Source of the DNA: Darksidea phi | Taxonomy: Eukaryota > Ascomycota > Dothideomycetes > Pleosporales > Lentitheciaceae | Assembly (NCBI GenBank): GCA_030770425.1 | Contig: JASJFT010000240.1 | Coordinates: 1-64,000 of the forward strand | Length of the DNA: 64,000 nucleotides | Direction of reading: 5' to 3' | Shown: piece after piece, positions 10,730 to 21,555 of the stretch | Layout: each line of letters starts with the position of its first letter | How positions within the stretch are numbered: position 1 is the stretch's first letter | Program-made: the position numbers and the translations under genes | The notes under the pieces: model-generated | What the model saw: the letters and a program-made list of their open reading frames with translations, nothing else | What the model was told of the DNA's origin: nothing | Database searches by the model: none

Positions 10730-12723
10730 ATGCCAACGGTCGAGTCGATGTTCGACTATTTGCACGCCCCAGCTCTTGCGTTTGTTTATCTGATTCTCCT
10801 CACCTCGTGCAGACGTCCTTCGCAGACCACAAACTCTACTGCACGCGGTCTTCGACAGAGACAACTATCTCTTCTTCTTATGCTCCTCATAGTCGTTGGT
10901 TACGTCGCTCAGGCAGTCTTCTATCTCTGTCGTGCCCTACTTGAGAGAGGATGGTGGGCACCTCAGCACAGCATCGTCCACGTTATGGCCTTGCTCCTCG
11001 TGTGGAGCTGCCTCGACCTGGTATTGCTAAGTACGAAGTCACGAAGCTGGAATGTGTATCTTGTCTCTTGGCTCGTCGGTTTGATCGCTCATTGCGCCCT
11101 CACAGCCATTGCAACCTTTGACAACAACAAATACCGCGGCATTCTTTTGGCAATGCAGGCTTTGAGGATCGCTTTCACCGCCATATTCATTACCAACGGC
11201 TTCTTCCTCGTATTTCAGAGTAGCGTGGAAGACTCATCCGACGAAGAGCGACAACCTCTTCTCGCACAAACAACCTGCGACGGAGCGTCCGCAGCAATGG
11301 GCTCCGACTCTAGCTCCCATGCCGACCTCGAAGAAGACGACAAGGACAAAGAAATCAAAGAGCGGCAGCGAAAGAGGCTTGAGGAGCTTGGTTTAATTAG
11401 TTATTTAAAGTCGTTTGCTGTCTTCATGCCGTATATCTGGCCTCGGAACAACTTGAAAACCAGGTTGTGCATCATTTTTCTGATCATCAACCTAATTTGT
11501 CGGTCGGATCCTCAATGTTTTGGGCCCTCGGCAGCTCGGTATCATAACCGACACGCTAACTACTGAACGGTCAGCCAGGACGCTTCCATGGAGGGAGATT
11601 CTCATCTGGATATTCCTGAGGTAGCTTGGTAGTTCAGCTGGACTCGGTTGGATCCAGAACCTCGCCTTAGGGGAAGTCCAAGATCAGTCGTATATCGGAA
11701 TCTGTAACCAAGCCTTCCGTTATATTATAAGACTATTATTAGACTTTCATAATAATAAGAGCTCTAGAGAGGTTATAAAGTCCGTCGAGTAAGGTAATTT
11801 TATAACTTAGCTTTTACGGCTCGTCCTACTCCATATATATCCGATCATCGCCGATGTTATTGTCGCTATATAGTATATTACTTATCTATTTGGCATCTAT
11901 ATAATAGTCGCTATACTCTTGATCAGCGTTACCTACGTAGGGGCCGGAACGATTTATACAGCCTAGATATAACCGTATCTACGGATATATATAGAAAAGG
12001 CTCGTATCGTAAATAATATTTGGTAAGGATTTCTATTATGGTAACTATATTTGGGTATATACAGAACGCACGAAATACAGTCGGGGGGGTTAAACAAATC
12101 TAGCTTTGGTTATATATCTAGGGGAAAACTTCTTCGGTATAAAACCCTAGGCGAATACACAATAAATTAACCGTAGGCTGCCAAGATAATATAATATCCA
12201 CCTCTTCTAATAGGGGGGTTAGGGTAAGTTCTATTATTCTAGCCTTTAACAGCTAGAAACAGGCCGGTAGAACTTCTAGCCACGTGGCTATTATCCCTAG
12301 GGGGGGGAGGGTTCGGAGGCGAAGATCGGTTTTTGAGCCGAGCTAATCGGGCCGAGGAACGGGCGCCGCGCTCGCTTCGCCCTCGCTTCCGTAATCAGGC
12401 GGCATTTTTACCGCCTAGAAGTAGTCCCCGCCTTCCACATTCTGGGCTGTATGAGAAAATTAGTGGAGTGAGTGAGTAAGTAAGATTGATTTACGTCCTA
12501 TAGAAGTGGCTTTGCCCTATCTACATGAGCCTCCCGTAGGGCATAAAGGGACGCGCCTAAGTACAGCCTGAAGGGCGCAAAAGGCGGATCGTAATTATAA
12601 GATGCCGCTGGGCAGCAATTCGGTCCCCAGTATCCCTCCGTGTAAATACTAAAGGTAATGTTGTCGGTACTAACGTGTAGTAAAAGTGATGTAGGTCTAG
12701 GCTATTCTTATAGCCTTGGTTTG

Positions 12724-12822
12724 TAGCCCCCTTCGGGGGTGTCTTTCGTTCATGTTTTGTTTCTTTTGTCTCTCTTATTTCTTATATCTCTCTTATTTCT
12801 TTTGTCTCTCTTGTTTCTCTCT
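12724..12822. repeat. Hairpin and pyrimidine-rich tandem motif inside the insertion
   Basis: A perfect GC hairpin (AGCCCCCTTCGGGGG, about 12725-12739) is followed by imperfect tandem copies of a TTTCTTTTGTCTCTCTTA-like unit (about 12750-12820). On the reverse strand this would be translated as a repeating RNKRDK peptide, but it looks like simple-sequence drift. Confidence 0.7.
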
Positions 12823-12990
12823 ATGATGTGTCCTGTGCTTTGTACCGTAACGAAATAAATGAAAAAGTAATAAAACCAATGAATAGTATATCGTACTGTT
12901 GTGATGTAGAATAGAATAGTGGCTCTCAGACCGAACGACAGGCCCCTGGCGGGCCAGGGTAGCAGCTGGCCCACCTATGAGAAAATTGGT

Positions 12991-13079
12991 GGAGGGAGTA
13001 GGAATCGAACCTACGTCAATTCACTAGTAGGATGATATTGACTTCCAGGACGAGTACTTATACACCACTCGACCATCCC
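12991..13079 (-). tRNA. tRNA-Ser-like head of the insertion (probably not functional)
   Basis: Reverse-strand 89-nt sequence. An A box (TGGTCGAGTGG) follows the first bases and a perfect B box (GGTTCGATTCC) lies at 13001-13011 with a 5-bp T stem (GTAGG/CCTAC). A loop reading CTGGAAG would give anticodon GGA (Ser), and a 6-bp GTCAAT/ATTGAC stem could be a long class II variable arm, although it overlaps the presumed anticodon stem. The acceptor stem pairs poorly with the 3' TCCCTCC. It is best explained as the polymerase III promoter head of the SINE-like element rather than a working tRNA gene. Confidence 0.5.
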
Positions 13080-13855
13080 TATCGTAAATAATATAGTCTT
13101 CGAATCTATCTCTAGCTAGTAGATAGTATCGTACTTCAACCGAACTAAATACGAACAAGATCGTTATAGCTTAGTAGTCTAGGAATTAGTTAATACGAAG
13201 TTAGCGTTCGTCTACCGGGTATATTCGGGGTTGGTATTTAAGCTCTTATTATAACCTTAGGCTTGCTTAGCTATTCGTTCCTTATAATATAGGGTATTAT
13301 ATTTAGAGGGAAGCCTATTAGGAAGTTTGTTACCTTTACCGTATACTAGAGAACGATAATATACCCTTTTAAAATAATAGCGTTGTCCTATTAGAGCCTA
13401 ACCTCTACTCTTATTAATACGGAACGACTTTTATAGCTCCTCGATACGAAACCGTCTATTATAGATCTAGAAGATAGCTCTACACTTACTATTCGCGTAG
13501 GGAAGATAAAGTTTTACGGTATTACTTTCTTATATAACCGGAGAAGGAAGTAATTAAGAATAATAACTTTAAGATATTACTAGGATAAATAGTCGTACTA
13601 GTTAGCGATAGCGGAGGGGGTAAGTCTACCTTATTTAGCCTACTATACCGCTTTATAAAGCTTAGTAGCGTTCGCGATATAGTCGACGTCGTACCGTAAG
13701 ACTTAGCTCTCTTTAACTAATCTATTCTTAAGAACTTATAATATATAAATTCGTACGTAACCCGCGAAGAGGTCGAAGAAGTATATAAAGTAGACGCTAT
13801 ATATAATAAGATTAAGTCGTTCCTATTAATATACTAGTTTAAAGTAGAGGACCCC

Positions 13856-14052
13856 CCCACATTAGTTAAACGTATCGTTTCGGCTCTACTAACACCCTCT
13901 CTCCTCTGTGTTATACCTAGCTATCCCATCATTTCCACAACTCCTCTGCGCAACGACTTTTTCTGTCCTTCCTAGTACCATCTACGCTTCTGAAGAAAAA
14001 TTTACCCCAACTATCCGACACACAATTAAGAAATACCGAATACACGATCACC
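13856..14052. promoter_or_regulatory. Upstream region of the C2H2 gene
   Basis: Composition changes sharply from RIPped AT-rich pseudogene to normal DNA at about 13856. Pyrimidine-rich tracts (CTCTCTCCTCTG, TTTTTCTGTCCTTCC) and a CACC just before ATG 14053 suit a fungal promoter and 5' UTR. No specific operator is recognised. Confidence 0.4.
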
Positions 14053-15032
14053 ATGGAGGCGGAGATTTATAACGCAAGCAAGAAGACAATGCAGCAACGT
14101 CCTTTTAATCCAGCAGACCGGCCGGAAGCAGCTTTTGCGTGAGTTTTTTTTTTATTACTAACCGAGGTGCACCTCCCAGGCAAGAGGTGAGTGCTATTGC
14201 ACAGTCTCGGCACCCGACCGCACCCAGCCTTGCCGGCGTCCAACAACCTACCCAGCTGAATAATGCCCCCAACCCTGGCCTGCCACCCCCGGTCAGCCTG
14301 CGCCAAGACTACTCTAATGGCCCTGCCGTTGTCCCGCCGTCTGTGCCGGTTCCCGCCGGAGGCATGCTACAGTCTTGGTATCCGACCGCACCTATGGGCG
14401 GACTAAACAGTCTTGCCGGCGTTCGACATCCTACCCAGTTGAATAATACTTTCGACTCTGGCTTGCCACTCCTGGTTAGTTTGGGCCAAGACCTTCTCAA
14501 CGGTCCTATTGTTGTTCCGCCGCCTGTGTCGGTTCCCGCCGGAGGCATGCCACAGTCTTGGCATTCTGCACCATTTGCTGGCAGGCTCAACGCTCCTGGC
14601 GGCATCCAACATGAATTTAGCTACGAGGCTGACGAACCTATTCCTCCATCTTATAGCCCGCATGTCAACGGTTTCGACAATTTTCCACAAATGCCACAGA
14701 CCACCAACTCCCAGCCTCTTCCGGCATTGATGCACCGCAGGGATCCTCGTACCGCGCCTCAGGCCCTTGCTCAGTATAGACAGCCCCGTGAGATATGTTC
14801 GACCTGCAACAAATCTTTCGGTCGAAGGCAAGAACTTAAGCGTCATCTAAAGTCCCACAGTCCTGGTGATCGGCGTAAATGCCCCTATTGTGGTGAGATG
14901 AAACGCATCAGTCGTTTAGATAAATTCAGTGAACATCTCGTCAAGGTGCACAAGTTCAAGGCATCTGACGCTGTTAAGGAAGGCTCGCGGTGGACCGAGG
15001 ATGACACCGGCAAGGTGAATGGAAATGCATAG
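14053..15032 (+). CDS. C2H2 zinc-finger protein with duplicated Pro-rich N-terminus
   Basis: I join 14053-14138 and 14180-15032 (312 aa): ATG in good context (CACCATGG), donor GTGAGT, branch ACTAAC, acceptor CCCAG; the 41-nt intron is short but keeps the frame. Residues about 36-165 consist of two Pro/Gly/Leu-rich units and a partial third (see repeat). Residues 235-255 form a C2H2 finger (CSTCNKSF...HLKSH) and 263-286 a second Cys/His unit (CPYCGEM...HLVKVH) with longer spacing. Likely a nuclear DNA-binding regulator; target unknown. The gene is intact although it directly abuts a RIPped pseudogene, so the RIP boundary is sharp. Starting at the GTG of the intron donor (14139) would be wrong because no ATG exists there. 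Confidence 0.75.
14202..14620 (+). repeat. Internal coding duplication in the C2H2 gene
   Basis: Unit 1 (14202-14369, 168 bp) and unit 2 (14370-14552, 183 bp) encode matching peptides running from QS-x-x-PTAP to VPAGGM. Unit 2 carries a five-codon insertion (MGGLN). A partial third unit starts at 14553 (QSWHSAPFAG). Divergence between units shows the duplication is not recent. Confidence 0.85.
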
Positions 15033-15451
15033 GGCGTCACGACGCCGAGAAACGCAGGAAAGGGAGATAGCGTAGCCGCACTTTTGCCGGTGCGTTGTGA
15101 TGAGACCGCGATCTGTGCAGCACACTATGAGGGAAGGGAAATGCGATGGGCATTGACTTAATGTTTGACTCCCTTGTGCTGCAATATCCTAGGCGCTACC
15201 GCGGCCTTCGTGGGCAAAAGCTCTTTACATATCCACTGATGATAGAGTAGCGCTACTCTTCCTCAATCTACCACTCGTTGATCCATGCCTTGAACTCCCG
15301 GGCATACTAGGTGCACAGTGTTTTTTCAAGCTGCGTCGTGTCACGCCCACCCCATGGGAAAATATCTGAGTAATTGCGTACTCTATTGAACGCTGTCTTC
15401 GTAAATGTCCTATTTAATACATTAGCTAGAATATACACTGTAGAAGGGACA
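15033..15451. other. Intergenic stretch, no supported gene
   Basis: 3' flank of the C2H2 gene. Reverse-strand ORFs are antisense shadows or alternative-frame extensions of the next ORF. Confidence 0.4.
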
Positions 15452-15751
15452 CTACATTGGGCTTCCTTCGACTCGGTAGCAGAGCGGGGTCTGAAATGTA
15501 GGGTTCGCGTGCGTATTGACGTCGAGGAGCATAAATAGTTTCCCCCTTGTTCTGTCCTCATCTATGCCTGCTGGTGTATAGACATAGTCCTTTTCCCAGT
15601 CGAATTTCCTTTTGAAGTTCTGCTCCATGAAGGCATCAGCAACCGTTATTGAACGGGCGCCTGGTTCGCCGGGGATATCCTGAGGTCTGAAGCGGAAGCA
15701 AAGCCGAATAGCTTTCTCTTGGGGTAGTGTTTGTTGGGTCTGAGCATCCAT
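15452..15751 (-). CDS. Small hypothetical protein
   Basis: A 99-residue reverse ORF with ATG at 15751, beginning MDAQTQQTLPQ. Composition is soluble and balanced (FRFRPQDIPGEPGARSITV, then a Lys/Asp/Tyr-rich middle). No domain is recognised. The last ~20 residues may be read-through into an intron, because another reverse frame stays open to about 15307. Convergent with the C2H2 gene. Function unknown. Confidence 0.4.
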   Translation of the reverse strand: MDAQTQQTLPQEKAIRLCFRFRPQDIPGEPGARSITVADAFMEQNFKRKFDWEKDYVYTPAGIDEDRTRGKLFMLLDVNTHANPTFQTPLCYRVEGSPM

Positions 15752-15989
15752 GCGTAGAGGTAAGATTGTGTGGAGAGAGGAGTTTGGGGTTCGTCACCTG
15801 CTGAGTTCGAGGCTTCGTAGGCAGCCGACTGAAGTCAACCGAAACCCCGCTGCGGTAAGTCCAACCGTCTTTCTCACGCACGCCCATCATCCCACAGGAC
15901 TTCGACCTTCCCGCTTTTTAACACTTGAACCCCAAAAATGTGCGACGACCAGTTTTATAGGTTCGAAGAATGTGGCTGCGTTTTATCTA

Positions 15990-16205
15990 TAGTTTTTTCT
16001 ATAGTAGTTAAGGATATTCTTAACCTTTTTATTATCCTTAAGCTCTATAGTTTAATTAAGCTATACATATAGTAGTACTAGTTCTAAGCGAAATATAAAC
16101 TTATAACCCTTTAGTATTATAATTATTATATTAAAGCTTTATTTACCGGCTACTATAAACCTCTACACGGTTCTATATTTGTATTAATGGTAACCAATTA
16201 AACTT
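15990..16205. repeat. Small AT-rich RIP-like island
   Basis: About 200 bases rich in TA with few CA or TG, between ordinary-composition flanks. No transposon domain can be read; it is probably a short repeat fragment mutated by RIP. Confidence 0.55.
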
Positions 16206-17500
16206 GCATTTACGGGTTATTAACGTCCGACTTATGGGCTAGGGCCTAGCGCCTGGACATGTATTCATTGAAGAGATGCATCGTATCAAGGGTGAGAGTA
16301 CGACAGTGTGGACGTTTCTTAGGATGATCTCTCGCCGGCCTGTCCTGCAGCGACTGGTATACCTTGTCGGCCTGATAGGCACGCCTCTTTCCAAGGTCCA
16401 GACGACACCAGAGAATTCGTTCACACCCTTGTGCCAGAAAAGGGTGTGCCCTGGCCGCCGGGCCGAAGATGCCCAGAGTCGACGCCGCGGCATGCCACAT
16501 GCAGCTTTCGCGAAGCCTGGCGGGTAGAGAATCGATGGCTTCTCGATAACCATCAGCATCTCTTCGAGACTGAGAACAAGCAGCGCCGATACGAAGGACG
16601 TCTGCAGAAATGCCAGCGCATGAGGAGTGAGTTTCTCAAGGGCTTCATGACGCGTCGGCTCGGGCATCACCTGTTCGGCGGTAACCGCATCGTGCCACTC
16701 AAAGACATAGCTATCGCTGCTATCGACTGCCCGCCGAAAGATGCCACGCTTGAAGCCCCTATTCGTAATCTTGTCGAACAGTCACGAAAGGCACTGCATG
16801 CCATGCTAGCAGACATGATCGAGAAGTGGAGAACGACCACACATCGAGTCGAGGAGACAAGCCGACGTTGGCGGAGAAGGTCACTATCCTTCGACGAGAC
16901 CACCGCTTTGAGCTACTGAACGATTCGCTCTTCAACTCCGTATAGGCAGCCAGTGTCGAGGCGCACATTAGAAGCTGTATGTACATGTGCGCGGGGAGTT
17001 AGAGGCAGCATTGTGTAGCCGGCGGAGGCATCAAGAAGATTATGGAGCCCGTTGTAGATAGGGCATGGTTCAGGTCGGTGGCGGCGCCGGCGTATGTCAG
17101 AGCGTACTACCGGATGTTGGCCATCTGGACGCACGACGGGGTCGATGCCGCTGCGGCCGGCTGCTGGGAGATACCGACCCTGGAGGGCGGGCAAGCCGCG
17201 GATAGACGAGAGGCAGGCGCCCTTCAGCTCATCGTCGGCGAAGGGGAGGAAGGCATCGGCCTATACAATCTGCCGGCCGTTCTCTTCTCTGTGGGAGCGG
17301 GTGTCGATGATTCGCCTTGGAGATGAGGAAGACGCTCTTAGCCCAAGTCTTGTTTGCGCTAAATGTGTAGCCGGGGTCCGACCATATGTCATGCTATCTG
17401 TGGTCAAGGTGAACCGACAGACAGTGCGGGGCTGAGCGGTTGGGCCAGGGTGAAAGCGAAGCGGGCCAGAGGTATGGCTCCTTTTTTCCTATAAGCAAGC
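16206..17500. other. GC-richer stretch with overlapping weak ORFs
   Basis: Several ORFs of 75-143 codons overlap on both strands. The best forward candidate with a true ATG is 16620-16919 (about 99 aa, Arg/Lys-rich and helical; starts MRSEFLKGF). The longer frame from 16431 begins with GTG. Near 17042-17435 high GC opens all frames at once. None matches a family I recognise; I treat it as relic coding DNA. Confidence 0.35.
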
Positions 17501-20500
17501 ACTGTGCTGCTCCGTTAGAGCGTGGTTGCAACCCCCGACGCAGAGTGCACGCCACTGCAAGTGATAAGTGAAACGGGATGGGTCCTGCTAACCGGAAATG
17601 TACTCCGTTACAGAACGAAAAGGAATAAGCAGCGGAATGACTTCTTCATTGACAGCAACCGAGCCTTAAGCCTCCCATGAACTTCTCAAGTCTTAGTCGA
17701 AACGAGCCCAACAATCCCCTTCCTTCCCTTTCCTATGCAGTGGTTAGTTAGATCTTCGCGGATAGAAGTAATGGTTGATACAGCTTCGGCATGAACGCAC
17801 CCTAGTAGACAGGGCAGACCTTAAGGAGAGTAGAGAAAGGGAGAAGGCATGCTCACTCATGAGGATGCCTAGACGGAAGTATGATTGGGAGTGACAAGAC
17901 AAGGCTCCAACGCATGAAAGTCAAGACTTTCATAAAGAGGTTTGTGGCACTCTCCTTGACCTGCAGAAGGATTCCGAGTGGCAATCTTTCCCGGCACCCA
18001 TTCACTTGCAAGAAAACGACCATCCAGCACAGCATTAACCCGACACGCCATGGTTTTGGTCGAGGGATGGCAAGGGACACAGTTTCTAACCATGGCCTTC
18101 GGACGACTGGTGGAACTTGATTTGTCGACAACATGCCGCTCGTGCCTGGTGGGTGACCTGGTGGGTGCTCCACATGACCCCCTTTTGGGGCCTGCCTCGT
18201 CTACATAAAGTTGACGGAAATGCGAGCAGAATCATGCCATTTCCTGCCACGACATAGCTATGCTGCCTGGCAAGACTCATAAACCCCGAGTACGCTTTCA
18301 TGCAGGCATTCTCGAGGACAACCATGGGCGGAGCGCATCAGCTCAGCCAGGTATGAGACCACGATCTTGGAATGGCAGTTTTCTATTGCTTTTGAAGCTG
18401 TCTGCCCCATGTGAGCCCTCCTAAAGCTGAATGCGGCATGTCCGTCTGCCACTTGGTGGCTCTTTGACAAGTAGCCGCAGAGCCTGCCTATCTGGCGAGG
18501 CAAGGCCTCCTTCTCGTTAACAATTGCCAGTTACAACCCTACTGCTCGTCCACTCTACTTCTCCATGACCACTCTTCTATCCACATTTACTTCTTAATCG
18601 CTCAGTCGTAGTTCTTGCTTGGTGAGGTTTGGCGAGTAGCTGGAGCCTGGCGAGTGGTCTGAATGTCTGGGCTGTTACACTAACAATGTTCCGCCGGCGC
18701 GGAGAGAGAGAGAGTTTGAATTCGCCCGGAGGTACTAAATCTAAAGGGCACTAATGTTTTGTTATGTACATATTTTGTCCATTTGTAGTATAAATTTGCT
18801 AAGCCCATAAAAACATGTATCATTCTTGTAAAAGAAACATTCTTCTCATAACATCATATAACAACGGCTCCATGTGAAGCCAGCTTGGGGTCGCTTCCCC
18901 AAGTGTTTAGCGTCCTATGTTCAGCAGCTAAAGCCGAGGCTGAGTGGAATTTGGATTCGTTGTTATTCGTACTGGGTGAATTTGACGACCAAGGGAATAG
19001 CGAAAGGAACGGTGAAATCATCATTGAAGTTGCCGCCGGAGCCGGCCTGTGGCCATTGCGAAGGCGATGGTGGCTCGGACAGACATTATGTCAGGAGACC
19101 ACCTCGGCTGGTGGCCACGAGAGGCGGTGCCACATCTCTGTGGTCGTCCCCCCGAGGTTTGCACCTTAAGCCAGCCTCATCTGGCATATCTGGGGACGAT
19201 ATCCTGCTGAAAACAGCAGCTCAAGTACGAGTTAAGCCTAGATCCTAGCCTCTTGGCCGACCGATATACGCTTCCGTCCTCTCGAGCGAGAATATAGTCT
19301 CCGCAGGCATCCTAGGCCGCCGTCCAAGGGGCGATACCGCGCTCGATGCGTATGCCCGACGTCCTAAGTGCAAGTTAGGCCCTGTCGGCTCCCTGCCTTC
19401 TGGTCACTATATCCTGCTACGGCCTACCAGCTTACCCCAGGCGCCACCCTGGGACTGGCTTCCCATTACTACGAATCGTCTCCGAATCGCGGCCAACCAT
19501 GTCTTACAGATCGGAGATGTAGGATAGCCGCTACACCGGCACGGTCACCCACACTCCGTCCACTAACCTAACCAGCTTCCACTATATGATATTCGGGCGC
19601 GGTGCGCTGTGTCATCGGGGGCGTGTTCGAATACGTGGGTGGTTCGGGCTTTCTGTGATCACTCCTCTTAACAGATCCGATAACTACCTGCTCTCATCAG
19701 TCTTAATAACTTCCATTACGTCCGAATAAAGTACTTAAACTTCTGAGCCCTTGGGAGGTTGTTGCTTATCCTCTCTTGGCCATTTTGTGTAGCCTCCTCT
19801 CAGAGCTAGACTGGTTCGAGGATGCTTTGTCTCATCACTAGAACGGTCCCGAATCGGGTGGTTTTCATAACCCAAATCCCTCTGAATAACTTGTTAGCTT
19901 CGCTGATGATGCGCGTGCGGTGCGGAGGTGATGGTGCTGTCCATGTGTGGATTTGAGGTTGCCGACAAAAAAATTTGCGCTACAGCCCGGACCAAAATTT
20001 GACGGCGCCGCACCCGCGCACCACGCACACACTGCAGCTACTGACACCGGACACCACGAGAAGGTCTGCTACTTTCGTCCTACTACTTTTTCAAGTAGTA
20101 TCCAGCGTGCTCGCCGGAGGCCCCGCCGGCGGAACCAACAGCCGCGACCGTCGGATTTTTCCGCCGCACGCTGAGCGCATGGGCCACCTGACATGGGGAA
20201 AAATTTCTCCGACCCGCCAAAGTCGGTCTCCATCCCGTCCGTGCTCTCAACTTCGCACGGCCCTCTTCTCTTCCTCCCACTACCTCCGCCCGGCGGCTAC
20301 CACGGCAGCGATCCGATCCTACTAGTTCTCTCCCCCGAGGAAATTGGCTCCGTCTGCTTCAGCTCTCGATGTGCTCAAAATCTGCCGCCTTTACGTCTGC
20401 CGTCGCGCCCGAGTCTTGCACCAGAGTGTCGCGCAATCATCAATCATTCCCATAGCTCCTCGTTTTCTGATAATTTTCCAATCCTCGTCATATGAATCCG

Positions 20501-20627
20501 ATTCCACATCAACCTGAACCTCAACTCAGGCCTGCAGAATGAGCGGTCAAAAGCCGAACGCCGGAATGCCTCTTGACGACCTTCCAAACCGCACCATTTC
20601 TCGGACACGTCCTACCCGCACGCCATC
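17501..20627. other. Gene-poor stretch with a decayed reverse-strand coding line
   Basis: On the reverse strand, 18503 down to about 18190 reads as one protein-like line interrupted by amber stops (around SKSHQVADGHAAFSFRRAH and CRGRKWHDSARISVNF), and a further line covers 17869-18093. This looks like a decayed gene of unknown family. GAGAGAGAG lies at about 18702. The region 18874-19600 is GC-rich with no credible gene. The last few hundred bases are the promoter region of the F-box gene. Confidence 0.4.
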
Positions 20628-21512
20628 ATGGATACGCGACATCTTTCCCTGGGCGACGTAAGAAATTACTGTCGCCAGAAGCTAAGGATTGTCGACCGCA
20701 CCCTAGATGATGCTGAACTCGACGCGCGGTGCCCGCTTGACAACGGTAGACACATCATCCTACCGAAGAGTTCAGTCGGCCAGCTCGATCTGCTGCCAGC
20801 CGAGCTCATCAACCAAGTGCTTTGGATGCTCGACATTCCAACATTAACTACTTTTCGACGCGTCAACCAGCGCGCTATGCATCTTGTCGACTCTTTGCCG
20901 CCATATCGACGACTGTGGACGTCTTGTCCTATTATTTTGCGTGCTGTGGTTAGCATCAACGCTGCCTCCTTCAGTTGCGAAACACTCTTTAAAGCATTGA
21001 CGAGAGAGAAATGCGAATCCTGCAGTCTCTTTGGCGGCTACCTTTACCTCATTACCTGCAAACGAGTCTGTTACTTTTGCTTTACCACACGGAAGGAATA
21101 TTTCCCCGTCTCACTGACTCTTGCGGCCCGGCAAGCCAAGGTGCAGAAGAGGGCATTAAGCCACCTTCCACAGGTGCTCAGTCTTCCCGGGCGTTATACG
21201 GCAAGCGCAAAGCTTTCTAGGTGCAGGGTGACCTTGGTCGACCGCCAAGCCCTACTACACCTGTCCGAGGAAGCTGAGATGCTGAACAAGAGAGTTGACT
21301 ATGCGACAACCGAGCCTCGACGGTACATGTCAATCGTTGCGGCGCCGCGCCTTAATTTGCATGACCAGACGGCAGACTGGGGGTTGTACTGCTCACTTTG
21401 TCGAGACAATACGGAGCCTTCGAGTCACTTCAGGATCCAATACAGCCGGCAAGACATCTTTCAGCACTTCAAAGACCGCCATGGCATCCAAATTTCTAGT
21501 TCTCCTACATAG
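20628..21512 (+). CDS. F-box protein with Cys-rich central region
   Basis: Single-exon 294-aa protein, ATG in context CATCATGG. The F-box is at residues 53-95 (LDLLPAELINQVLWMLDIPT followed by FRRVN). The middle has Cys at 129, 132, 144, 148 and 151 (CESC...CKRVCYFC), a probable zinc-binding module, and residues 255-287 add CSLC with two His. This arrangement is common in fungal F-box proteins of unknown substrate. Expected role: substrate adaptor of an SCF (SKP1-cullin-F-box) ubiquitin ligase; the target is unknown. It is intact, with no RIP-type stops, and faces the antisense small gene at its 3' side. Confidence 0.85.
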   Translation: MDTRHLSLGDVRNYCRQKLRIVDRTLDDAELDARCPLDNGRHIILPKSSVGQLDLLPAELINQVLWMLDIPTLTTFRRVNQRAMHLVDSLPPYRRLWTSCPIILRAVVSINAASFSCETLFKALTREKCESCSLFGGYLYLITCKRVCYFCFTTRKEYFPVSLTLAARQAKVQKRALSHLPQVLSLPGRYTASAKLSRCRVTLVDRQALLHLSEEAEMLNKRVDYATTEPRRYMSIVAAPRLNLHDQTADWGLYCSLCRDNTEPSSHFRIQYSRQDIFQHFKDRHGIQISSSPT

Positions 21513-21555
21513 CAAATCGATGTCAAGAATCCCGATCAACATAATTCGTCCAAGT

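Larger units (their letters stand above)
12005..13094 (-). mobile_element. 1,060-bp tRNA-headed insertion with 15-bp target duplication
   Basis: Identical 15-bp direct repeats (TATCGTAAATAATAT) lie at 12005-12019 and 13080-13094; removing 12020-13079 plus one repeat rejoins the transporter coding line without a break. Read on the reverse strand, the element starts at 13079, at the 5' end of a tRNA-like sequence with A and B boxes. Long target duplications and a tRNA head are hallmarks of SINE retroposons mobilised by a LINE reverse transcriptase. Length exceeds a usual SINE. The phrase TATGAGAAAATT-R-GTGGA occurs twice (about 12448 and 12976), hinting at a dimer or composite. The element keeps many CA/TG dinucleotides while the flanking gene is RIPped. 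Confidence 0.75.
10730..13855 (+). pseudogene. HMT1-type ABC half-transporter pseudogene, RIPped and split by an insertion
   Basis: Homologous to fungal heavy-metal-tolerance ABC transporters (ABCB6/HMT1 group, vacuolar export of phytochelatin- or glutathione-metal conjugates). The N-terminal extension (ATG 10730) has several membrane segments, the ERGWWAPQ motif, then KSFAVFMPYIWPRNN. A one-base gain near 11500 shifts the frame; after it RILNVLGPRQLGIITD is readable. From about 11630 Trp and Gln codons have become stops (near 11631, 11790, 11810) as RIP predicts. The coding line runs to 12019, resumes exactly at 13095 after the insertion, continues through SYFNRTKYEQDRY and STLINTERLLQLLDTKPS to a Walker A region reading SDSGGGKST (about 13600) and a Q-loop region near 13705, then ends abruptly near 13855 before the signature and Walker B motifs. 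Multiple stops, frameshifts, a truncation and an insertion make it non-functional. Confidence 0.9.

Noticed and set aside
12750..12974. Reverse-strand ORF with RNKRDK repeats
   Set aside because: Lies inside the SINE-like insertion; the repeats come from pyrimidine-rich simple sequence.
16239..16670. Reverse-strand 143-codon ORF
   Set aside because: Overlaps other ORFs on both strands in a GC-rich stretch, no domain, Arg/Pro-biased composition.
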